22,109 bases of DNA, taken from NCBI GenBank assembly GCA_913050105.1, contig CAJWZN010000010.1, positions 1 to 22,109 of the forward strand, in the 5' to 3' direction. Origin of the DNA: an uncultured Synechococcus sp. Its GTDB lineage: Bacteria > Cyanobacteriota > Cyanobacteriia > PCC-6307 > Cyanobiaceae. The notes beneath the pieces are model-generated. The model was not told where the DNA came from. It worked only from the letters and a program-made list of their open reading frames with translations, and ran no database searches. The translations under genes were made by a program, and so were the position numbers. Below are positions 8,469 through 14,072 of the stretch, one piece after another; positions within the stretch are counted from its first letter, which is position 1, and each line of letters starts with the position of its first letter.

Positions 8469-8620
8469 CCCTTGAGAGTGTCAATGGAAGCATTGACCGC
8501 CGCCAACTGGCGTTCCAATCCGTCGCGCCAGAAGCTCAGCATTGCCAACTTGCGCTCCTGATGATGGCGCCGACGCTGACCATGGTCGCTGGAGACGTCA
8601 CAGCTGAACGGAGGAAACAT
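8435..8620 (-). CDS. Possible small protein, 61 aa, convergent with the sigma factor
   Basis: I do not recognise this ORF. The C-terminal 40 residues (HHQERKLAMLSFWRDGLERQ onward, ending KGQMERDSKSES) look like a real amphipathic helix or coiled coil. The residues before them are less protein-like, so the true start is unsure: the ATG at 8620 gives 61 residues, while starts further in would give about 40. It overlaps the last 34 bases of the sigma gene tail-to-tail. It fills most of the gap between the sigma gene and the DUF3370 gene; the rest, 8621-8739, shows nothing I can name. Confidence 0.4.
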   Translation of the reverse strand: MFPPFSCDVSSDHGQRRRHHQERKLAMLSFWRDGLERQLAAVNASIDTLKGQMERDSKSES

Positions 8621-8739
8621 GACCACGATGACTACACAGTCCAATCCTGACCGATCTGATTTGAAGCTGTGGCTATGCCAGGACCTTGGCGCCATTTGAA
8701 GACGCGTTTAACGTTGGAAGTTCACTCCTCGCACACGCA

Positions 8740-8759
8740 GACCGAGACCTCGATCGGTC
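8740..8759 (+). promoter_or_regulatory. Small hairpin just upstream of the DUF3370 start codon
   Basis: GACCGA at 8740-8745 and TCGGTC at 8754-8759 form a perfect 6-bp stem around an 8-base loop that ends six bases before the ATG at 8766. There is no recognisable Shine-Dalgarno sequence in that gap. The hairpin could mask the ribosome-binding region or be chance; the sequence shows only the pairing. Confidence 0.25.
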
Positions 8760-8765
8760 AGTCTC

Positions 8766-10232
8766 ATGAAGCTCAGACGCGTCTTACACCTGGTCTCATG
8801 CTGTGTCGCATGCGCGGTTGTCGAGTCTGCTGCGAGTCCGCGTTCAGGTGCCTACGTGGCCTTGATGGCTGGCCAGAAAGCCAGGCCGCTCGATGGACAT
8901 TTCAACAATGTTCCTGTTCTTCACTCCAACCAGCCTGAAATCGTTACTGGCGCGGGAATCCTGGTCGACACGGAGGCAGGATCTGCCATCGCGGCGGAAA
9001 CCAAACGACCACTGAGCAATGCGGCATTCACCTTCGACGGTGAATTCGCGGTTCATATGCATCACAAGTACTACCCCTCTGATGCAACGAAGTTGGGTGG
9101 AAGTCGTGATCGCGGCATGCTCACGCTGGCGTTGATCGCTTCCAACCCTGGGTCAGATCCTGTGACGTTGCGATTCGAACGAGGGTCGCTCAAAAACAGT
9201 TTTGAAGCGCCCTACCTTCCAAACAAACTCATGGGGGTCAAACCCCTAGGAAAACGTCCCTGGAACACCGGTCCTGGAGATGCAACTGCAGTTCAGATGC
9301 TCCGCGATCAACTTGATCGCGATCTTCCTGCGAGTGTGGTGATTCCACCGTTGAGCAAAACCGTTGTAGTCAGCACGCTTTTGCCAGCCCGTGGGATCGC
9401 CAATGGTCTGTTGCGTGGACGCAGCGATGGGCGGTTCCATCTCGCGGTGGTTGCCGCGGAGAACCCACGCAGTAATCAGGATTTATTGGGCGTCCTGTCG
9501 GCAGGACGTCTTGCACCCGGGCGCATTTATCTCAATCGTCTTGACCAGATCAACAACGGCACAGTTTTCTCCCGCGTTGCAGGGGTTGCCCTCGGAGACC
9601 AGTACACCGCCACTCTTCGTCACGACTTGAACCTCGGTTCCCTGCACGTGCCCTTGACCAGCACGCGTCGTCACACCTTTGGCACGCGTGAAATTCAGGT
9701 GAATCCCCTGGCTTCACGGATGGTGGACTCATCCCTGAACAACGTTGGCACCTATGGAGTCAAGTTCGATGTCACTCTCAACCTGACGGGGCAGGGACAT
9801 CATCAATTGGTCATGAGCCATCCGGTTGTTTCCGGCAAAAAGGCGTTCACAGCATTTCGTGGCTCCATCAGGATCGAAACAGCTAACCAGGTCCAAGATG
9901 TCCATGTCGGCCTGCGTTCCGGCGAAAGCCTTGTTTTGAGCGACTTACAGCTCCTTTCCGGCAACGTCGAGCCTGTACGCGTCAGCTTGGTTTACCCCGC
10001 CGACGCCACACCCGGCCATCTGTTGAGCGTTGTCCCTGTCAGACAACTGGCTCTACTTCATCAGCGTCAACTGGACCTTCAGCGAACTCAGGATTCAATC
10101 GCAACCAGCAAGAACCGTCAGCTGAAGCTTCCCGTTCAGCCACCTGCTGTAGAGAAACCTGTCGCAGTGAAACTATTGCGACCAGCTCCACTGCCAGCGA
10201 TACTCCCACTCATGGATGCGTATCGCTTCTGA
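8766..10232 (+). CDS. Exported DUF3370 family protein
   Basis: A 488-residue protein of the cyanobacterial DUF3370 family, whose function is unknown. The N-terminus MKLRRVLHLVSCCVACAVV is a typical Sec signal peptide, with likely cleavage near ESAAS at about residue 24, so the mature protein should be in the periplasm or on the surface. Family-like features are the LDGHFNNVPVLHSNQPEIVTG start of the mature region, FDGEFAVHMHHKYY, LTLALIASNPGSDPVTLRFE and the following beta-rich stretch. The last 60 residues are Gln/Pro-rich and less ordered (LALLHQRQLDLQ, then LKLPVQPPAVEKPVAVK). There is no transmembrane segment after the signal peptide. It is followed by the J-domain gene after 73 bases with no terminator seen, so the two may be cotranscribed. 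Confidence 0.85.
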   Translation: MKLRRVLHLVSCCVACAVVESAASPRSGAYVALMAGQKARPLDGHFNNVPVLHSNQPEIVTGAGILVDTEAGSAIAAETKRPLSNAAFTFDGEFAVHMHHKYYPSDATKLGGSRDRGMLTLALIASNPGSDPVTLRFERGSLKNSFEAPYLPNKLMGVKPLGKRPWNTGPGDATAVQMLRDQLDRDLPASVVIPPLSKTVVVSTLLPARGIANGLLRGRSDGRFHLAVVAAENPRSNQDLLGVLSAGRLAPGRIYLNRLDQINNGTVFSRVAGVALGDQYTATLRHDLNLGSLHVPLTSTRRHTFGTREIQVNPLASRMVDSSLNNVGTYGVKFDVTLNLTGQGHHQLVMSHPVVSGKKAFTAFRGSIRIETANQVQDVHVGLRSGESLVLSDLQLLSGNVEPVRVSLVYPADATPGHLLSVVPVRQLALLHQRQLDLQRTQDSIATSKNRQLKLPVQPPAVEKPVAVKLLRPAPLPAILPLMDAYRF

Positions 10233-10305
10233 AGCTCATCCTTTTCAACTGAGTCCTCCTCGATGCTTCCAGGCTCGATAGTCTTCCGACAGCACGCTTG
10301 ACCCT

Positions 10306-11283
10306 TTGACCCTCGAGGATTCCAAGCCGAAAGCGATCAGTCTCAAACTTCCTTCTCGACTGGTTGATTTCATCGACCGGATGAAGGGCGAGTACGGGGT
10401 TCGCTCCAGAGGCCAGGTGCTCGAAATCCTGCTCGAGGGTGTGCTTGAAGGTTCGGATGACGTTGTCGTCGATGGTCCTGTCAGTGTCGACGAAGGCCAC
10501 CAGGTTCTGGACCACGTTCCTGAAGCAAGCAGCCTTGTCCTGATTCGCACGGCAAGCGCTGATCAGGAGCCAGCATTGATGGAGCCAGCGCCTGAGCCTT
10601 CCGGTGGCATCGATCTGCCTGGATTTGTTCGGCGTCGCACTTCACAGTTGCGCGAAACGCTTCATTCGCCAAAACGTATCCAGGATGGTTCTGACGACCC
10701 TCTTCTTCTGAAGGTGTCGATTCAGGATCTTGAGAACGCTTGCAGGGTTGCAGAGGAGCATTGGCGATCTCTGTATGGTCAATCGCCTGGTGAGACGGTC
10801 GTTGAGGCATCCATGCTCTGGCTCGCCCGCGATCTCTGGCCCAATCTTGATGCCAGTGACGGCCGTTCATTCACCTGGTCAGCAGCCAACGCTGCCATGG
10901 AGGAGCTCTGTAAGGGATGGTCTTCCGCATCACCCTCGCTTGGTCGCGTCATGGCGATTGCAGGAGCGCTGGAGGATCCTTTCGCGACCGCTGCACTGGC
11001 TGAACGGATGCCCACAATGGTGCGCCGTTTTGTCAATCGCTTCCGCCGCAGCAAGCAGGTGACGTCCTTTGAAACTCTCGAATCAACAATGACCGTGCAC
11101 GGTGCTTTGAAGCTGCTTGCGCTGTCAACCCAGGCGGGAGCGTCGGTAACGCTGAGCTCAATACGGGAGGCCTACAAAACACAGGCTCTGGCGGCGCACC
11201 CAGACGCTGGTGGGTCCACCGAAACAATGCGTCGCTTGAATGAGGCGTATCAACTGCTGCGCGAGCTCTATCGACAGAGGTGA
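10306..11283 (+). CDS. J-domain protein with a ribbon-helix-helix-like N-terminus
   Basis: The last 55 residues form a J-domain, the part that stimulates the ATPase of DnaK-type chaperones: SIREAYKTQALAAHPDAGGS with the essential HPD at 298-300, then MRRLNEAYQLLRELYRQR. The first 45 residues (AISLKLPSRLVDFIDRMKGE, then RSRGQVLEILLEGVL) look like a ribbon-helix-helix strand and two helices, a fold used for DNA binding or dimerisation. The 200 residues between are helical and match nothing I know. There are no zinc-finger or Gly/Phe regions, so it is not a full DnaJ. The start is probably TTG at 10306: an in-frame stop at 10279 closes the frame upstream, and the next ATG (10381) would cut away the N-terminal motif. 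It ends at the beginning of the long repeat-bearing spacer. Confidence 0.8.
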   Translation: MTLEDSKPKAISLKLPSRLVDFIDRMKGEYGVRSRGQVLEILLEGVLEGSDDVVVDGPVSVDEGHQVLDHVPEASSLVLIRTASADQEPALMEPAPEPSGGIDLPGFVRRRTSQLRETLHSPKRIQDGSDDPLLLKVSIQDLENACRVAEEHWRSLYGQSPGETVVEASMLWLARDLWPNLDASDGRSFTWSAANAAMEELCKGWSSASPSLGRVMAIAGALEDPFATAALAERMPTMVRRFVNRFRRSKQVTSFETLESTMTVHGALKLLALSTQAGASVTLSSIREAYKTQALAAHPDAGGSTETMRRLNEAYQLLRELYRQR

Positions 11284-11298
11284 CTCTTGCGAATCACC

Positions 11299-11331
11299 CT
11301 GGTCTTGATATGAGACTTATTTCAAGACCAG
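11299..11331 (+). repeat. Perfect 10-bp inverted repeat after the J-domain gene
   Basis: CTGGTCTTGA at 11299-11308 pairs exactly with TCAAGACCAG at 11322-11331 around a 13-base loop that carries one TGAGAC word. It starts 16 bases past the stop codon, as a terminator would, but no T-run follows on either strand, so it is not a standard rho-independent terminator. It could protect the 3' end of the transcript or be a protein site. Confidence 0.65.
11316..11331 (+). repeat. 16-base imperfect direct repeat, copy 1
   Basis: CTTATTTCAAGACCAG here matches CTTATTTCAGGACTAG at 11842-11857 in 14 of 16 positions. In both copies the right ten bases form one arm of a perfect inverted repeat, and a TGAGAC word lies close upstream (overlapping by one base here). 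A looser relative, TTTATTCCTGGTCT, lies at 11667-11680, also between an ATGAGA and a TGAGAC. Confidence 0.55.
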
Positions 11332-11717
11332 AATGAGACTCTAGGGATTTGTGATTTTGCTTTAAGGCGGCTACGGCGTCTGATTGTTAACAGCAGTTTT
11401 TCGTTCAATTTTGTTTGTGCCCGCTGTTGTCTCATCTAGTACCACTCGTTTGGTTGCGGCGTCGAAAAAATTTGACTCAAGGGGTCATCGGCGAGAGTCA
11501 AGGAGTGTCCATGTCCAGTCCAGGGCCCTATTTGATTCGCAGAAAAGCGCGTATTTACTGATGTTTTATCTCTTGCGTACCTGCTGATGACACAGATACG
11601 CAAGACTTTTGACTGCATCCCGTGCGACCAGAGCCGGAAAGGATGCCTCTCTTGTCGCAGATGAGATTTATTCCTGGTCTGTAATTGAGACCCGGATGAT
11701 AAGTGCGTGACAAGGAG

Positions 11718-11879
11718 ATGGTTCGCCGGTTTGGTGTCGGCAATGGTGAATGGGGCTCAGTGGTTTTTGATCAGCTGAAAGCGCTGGCTGTCGGTGGCAA
11801 AACCTTTGTCTTAGTAGTCGAATCTGAGACTGTAAATAAGTCTTATTTCAGGACTAGTCTTGGATGCATGCGCTGGTGA
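11718..11879 (+). CDS. Doubtful small ORF, 53 aa, in the long spacer
   Basis: From the ATG at 11718 the frame reads 53 residues. The first 32 (MVRRFGVGNGEWGSVVFDQ, then LKALAVGGKTFVL) look protein-like and use codons common in this genome. The last 20 run through the repeat at 11825-11857 and look random. An AAGGAG lies directly against the ATG, too close to serve it; an in-frame GTG at 11703 has a stop just before it. It may be a remnant of a decayed gene or chance. I do not recognise a family. Confidence 0.15.
   Translation: MVRRFGVGNGEWGSVVFDQLKALAVGGKTFVLVVESETVNKSYFRTSLGCMRW
11834..11848. promoter_or_regulatory. AT-rich 15-base palindrome, possible operator
   Basis: AAATAAG and CTTATTT form perfect 7-bp arms around a single central T. 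The symmetry and size suit a dimeric DNA-binding protein. It does not meet the NtcA pattern (GTA, eight bases, TAC), because the right half reads TTA at the required place. There is no gene start directly downstream, so the role is open. Confidence 0.35.
11842..11857 (+). repeat. 16-base imperfect direct repeat, copy 2
   Basis: CTTATTTCAGGACTAG is the second copy of the repeat at 11316-11331 (14 of 16 identical). Its first seven bases are also the right arm of the AT-rich palindrome, and its last ten are the left arm of the inverted repeat that closes at 11980. Confidence 0.55.
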
Positions 11880-11980
11880 CAAGGGCGCGCTGGCGTGACG
11901 GACCCAGGGGCTGAGCCATAAAGGGGTCGACAAGATGTCTCATGCATCTCACCAGGGACTTGTTATGGGTCTAGTCCTGA
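11848..11980. repeat. Perfect 10-bp inverted repeat enclosing 113 bases
   Basis: TCAGGACTAG at 11848-11857 is the exact complement of CTAGTCCTGA at 11971-11980. Both are variants of the arms of the hairpin at 11299-11331; all four arms fit CTRGTCYTGA or its complement. A GTCTCAT word follows the right arm directly. The long enclosed stretch makes a simple hairpin unlikely; paired binding sites, or the base stem of a longer folded RNA, are alternatives. Confidence 0.5.
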
Positions 11981-12039
11981 GTCTCATGCGCGAGTAACGG
12001 AACTGTGACGTTGCTCGACAAGCGTCTAGAGCGGTCCAC

Positions 12040-12069
12040 AAAAAAACCTGGTCACGTTGAGCAACCAGG
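12040..12069 (-). terminator. Rho-independent terminator of apcD
   Basis: On the minus strand CCTGGTTGC, loop TCAAC and GTGACCAGG form a 9-bp stem with two G-U pairs, followed by seven T residues (the A-run at 12040-12046 on the plus strand). It begins about 30 bases past the apcD stop codon. The strong stem, short loop and long T-tract make this a standard terminator. Confidence 0.88.
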
Positions 12070-12098
12070 GAGGCGAGCATCGACAGACGTGTTGCTGG

Positions 12099-12593
12099 TC
12101 AGGTTGACGTTTGCATCCCTTGGATCAGGTAGTCGAAGTAAGGGCTGGCTAATTTGATTTGCTGCTCGGAAAGGAGAGCCAAGGAAGCGTCTTTCATTGT
12201 TTTCATCGCCTCGACCATTCCTGGCATCGGTACGCCGAGGCTGTTGTACATCTCACGCGCCCCGACAAGACCAATCTCCTGAATCATCTCTGTACTGCCT
12301 GCCAGAACGCCGTAAGTGACCAGACGCAGGTACCAGCTGTAATCCCGCAGACACTGGGCGCGTTGTTTCTGTCCATAGGCATTTCCGCCGGGTGCCACGT
12401 ATTCGGGTTTGCGGCCGAAAAGCTGCTTTGCAGATTCGTCGACAATTTTTTTCTCGTTCTCCGTCAGAACTTTGACGATCGAGACCCGCATGGCGCCTTG
12501 ATCCAGGTAATCCACCATGCTGCGCAGTTCACCGCTGGTGGGATACCGCAGATCTTCATCGGCCTGAAGGATGAGATCCCGGACAACACTCAT
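12099..12593 (-). CDS. apcD: Allophycocyanin alpha-B subunit
   Basis: ApcD is a low-abundance allophycocyanin alpha-type subunit in the phycobilisome core. It acts as a terminal emitter and is known mainly for passing energy toward photosystem I. The 164-residue product opens MSVVRDLILQADEDLRYPTSG and has VAPGGNAYGQKQRAQCLRD with C81, the phycocyanobilin attachment site, then YLRLVTYGVLAG, REMYNSLGVPMPGMVEA and ASPYFDYLIQGM. This matches ApcD better than ApcA or the beta-type ApcB and ApcF. It is about three residues longer than usual at the C-terminus. It stands alone rather than with the main apc operon, is divergent from the rRNA methyltransferase gene, and has its own terminator. Confidence 0.94.
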   Translation of the reverse strand: MSVVRDLILQADEDLRYPTSGELRSMVDYLDQGAMRVSIVKVLTENEKKIVDESAKQLFGRKPEYVAPGGNAYGQKQRAQCLRDYSWYLRLVTYGVLAGSTEMIQEIGLVGAREMYNSLGVPMPGMVEAMKTMKDASLALLSEQQIKLASPYFDYLIQGMQTST

Positions 12594-12607
12594 GGAACTG
12601 GACAGGC

Positions 12608-12635
12608 TTAGTGGAGTTTAGTGGTGCTTGGTGGG
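12608..12635. repeat. Short tandem TTAGTGG-like repeat upstream of apcD
   Basis: The gap between apcD and the methyltransferase gene reads TTAGTGGAG, TTTAGTGG and TGCTTGGTGG in a row, three imperfect copies of a 7-9 base unit on the plus strand. On the minus strand this lies about 15-40 bases upstream of the apcD ATG, where promoter or leader sequence would be. It could affect apcD expression or be low-complexity chance. Confidence 0.3.
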
Positions 12636-12710
12636 TCACCCGACTGATGGAGACCTTGGTGTTACGCCTTTGCAATGCCTGAGACCCATGGCACCGCGGG
12701 AGATTCCGCC

Positions 12711-14072
12711 ATGCCAAAACCCGGATTGGTGGTGGAGCTCGAGGCGATCGACCTTGATCGTGATGGGAATGGTCTGGCTCGCTGGAACAACTGGGTGATT
12801 GTGGTTCCGGGATTGCTCCCTGGAGAAACGGCGTCGGTCCAGTTGCAGCAACGAAGCAAGTCCCGCTGGTTGAGTCGGCTGATGCAACGCCGCACGGAAT
12901 CTCAGGCGCGACGCAAGCCCCCTTGCATCCTGGCCACCGACTGTGGGGGCTGCACCCTTCAGCACGTCGATGAACCGTCGCAATTGGTCTGGAAGCAGGG
13001 GGTCCTGACGGCGGCGATGCAGCGTATTGGATCTGTGAACCATCCGGTCAAGCCGGTGATGGCTCCCGACGAAGGCTTCGGATATCGCAACAGGGCTCTG
13101 ATCCCCCTCCGTCGCGCCGAGAACGGTTCCCTCCGCATGGGCTACTTCCGTCGTGGCTCACATCGGGTCGTCAACCTCAATCGCTGCCCTGTTGTCGACC
13201 CGCGTCTCGACGCTTTGATCGCACCGCTGAAAAAAGATATCGATGCCAGCGCTCTCCCTGCAGACCATGACCTCACTTCCGGTGATGCTCTGCGCCATCT
13301 CGGTCTTCGTATCGGTCATCACACAGGAGAGATCCTGATCACCATCGTGAGTTCGACCTATTGGCCAGCGCTCGAGCAGATGGCGCAAACCTGGGTCTCA
13401 CGGTTTCCGCAGGTGCGTGGTGTGACGCTGAACCTTCAGCCGCAACGCACCAATCTGGTTCTTGGTCCAAAAACCCAGCTGCTGGGTGGAGAGAACTCGA
13501 TCAGGGAAAGGTTCTGCGATCTCACGCTCCAGCTCGGAACAACAACCTTTTTCCAGATCAACACGCTTCAGGCCGAGCGGATCGTTCGCTGCATCAGCGA
13601 CTGGTTATCAAGCCAAAACCCCTCCGGCCGGGTGATTGATGCTTACTGCGGCATTGGAACAATCAGTCTTCCGTTGGCCGAACGTGGTCTGCAGGTCTTT
13701 GGCATTGAGATCAACCCCGATTCGATCGATCAGGCGCGCATGAACGCGGCTCGAAACGGATTGACGGAACGCACAGCCTTCGTCGCCGGAGATGTAGCCA
13801 GGCTTTTGCGCGCAGAGCTGAACGCATGCTCGGCACTTGTAGTGGATCCTCCTCGCCGAGGATTGGATTCCTCCGTGGTGGATGCAATCCTTGAAAACCC
13901 GCCCGAGCTGGTTGCATATCTGAGTTGCAATGTTGCAACGCAGGCGCGAGATCTCAACAGGCTTTTAAATCCCCAAGGGTGTTATGCCCTTGAACATCTG
14001 CAGCCGATTGATTTCTTCCCGCAGACCACGCATCTGGAGAATCTGGCTCTGCTGAGACGGATCAGCTCCTGA
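12711..14072 (+). CDS. rlmD: 23S rRNA (uracil-C5)-methyltransferase, RlmD/RumA type
   Basis: The enzyme methylates carbon 5 of a uridine in 23S rRNA with S-adenosylmethionine. The 453-residue product starts with a TRAM-like RNA-binding domain (VELEAIDLDRDGNGLARW). Four cysteines for a 4Fe-4S cluster follow at 72, 78, 81 (CILATDCGGC) and 159 (NRCPVVDP), at spacings like those of E. coli RumA. The methyltransferase core has VIDAYCGIGTISLPLA, FGIEINPDSIDQA, VVDPPRRGLD and catalytic C406 in YLSCNVATQ. Target U1939 is inferred from the family; the RlmCD type is an alternative. I chose the ATG at 12711 because GGGAG lies eight bases before it; 12675 would add 12 residues. It is divergent from apcD, and its last 11 bases overlap pheT. 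Confidence 0.9.
   Translation: MPKPGLVVELEAIDLDRDGNGLARWNNWVIVVPGLLPGETASVQLQQRSKSRWLSRLMQRRTESQARRKPPCILATDCGGCTLQHVDEPSQLVWKQGVLTAAMQRIGSVNHPVKPVMAPDEGFGYRNRALIPLRRAENGSLRMGYFRRGSHRVVNLNRCPVVDPRLDALIAPLKKDIDASALPADHDLTSGDALRHLGLRIGHHTGEILITIVSSTYWPALEQMAQTWVSRFPQVRGVTLNLQPQRTNLVLGPKTQLLGGENSIRERFCDLTLQLGTTTFFQINTLQAERIVRCISDWLSSQNPSGRVIDAYCGIGTISLPLAERGLQVFGIEINPDSIDQARMNAARNGLTERTAFVAGDVARLLRAELNACSALVVDPPRRGLDSSVVDAILENPPELVAYLSCNVATQARDLNRLLNPQGCYALEHLQPIDFFPQTTHLENLALLRRISS

Larger units (their letters stand above)
11311..11986. repeat. Cluster of seven TGAGAC/GTCTCA words
   Basis: TGAGAC occurs on the plus strand at 11311, 11334, 11686 and 11825, and its complement GTCTCA at 11429, 11937 and 11981. 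Five of the seven are extended to ATGAGAC/GTCTCAT. Seven in 676 bases is far more than the less-than-one expected by chance, and more than the scattered copies that I noticed elsewhere in the window. They are not evenly spaced, so this is not a CRISPR or a tandem array. Confidence 0.6.
11284..12039. other. Long spacer between convergent genes, with dispersed short repeats
   Basis: About 755 bases separate the stop of the J-domain gene from the terminator of apcD. Both flanking genes point into it, so neither needs a promoter here. No tRNA-like fold, rRNA, known riboswitch or convincing gene was recognised. It contains several related short words and inverted repeats, listed separately, and the density of palindromes is higher than in other gaps of this window. 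Base composition is more AT-rich in places (around 11341-11420 and 11831-11850) than the coding DNA around it. It may hold a non-coding RNA, a regulator-binding region, or the remains of a lost gene or element; the sequence does not decide. Confidence 0.6.

Noticed and set aside
8722..8759. ACTCCTCGCACAC followed by a hairpin, resembling the Yfr1 small-RNA motif ACTCCTCACAC
   Set aside because: The motif is interrupted (two extra bases), there is no 5' hairpin and no T-run after the 3' hairpin, and the place does not match the usual Yfr1 locus as I recall it.
11384..11743. Short open frames on both strands of the spacer (for example 11384-11587 plus and 11555-11743 minus)
   Set aside because: Composition is not protein-like, there is no Shine-Dalgarno sequence, and no family is recognisable.
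11311..11986. CRISPR array
   Set aside because: The repeated words are only 6-16 bases, unevenly spaced and present in both orientations, with no cas gene in the window.
11284..12098. tRNA gene or integrated element in the long spacer
   Set aside because: No cloverleaf with a GTTCRA T-loop and acceptor stem was found, and there is no integrase, transposase or terminal repeat pair.
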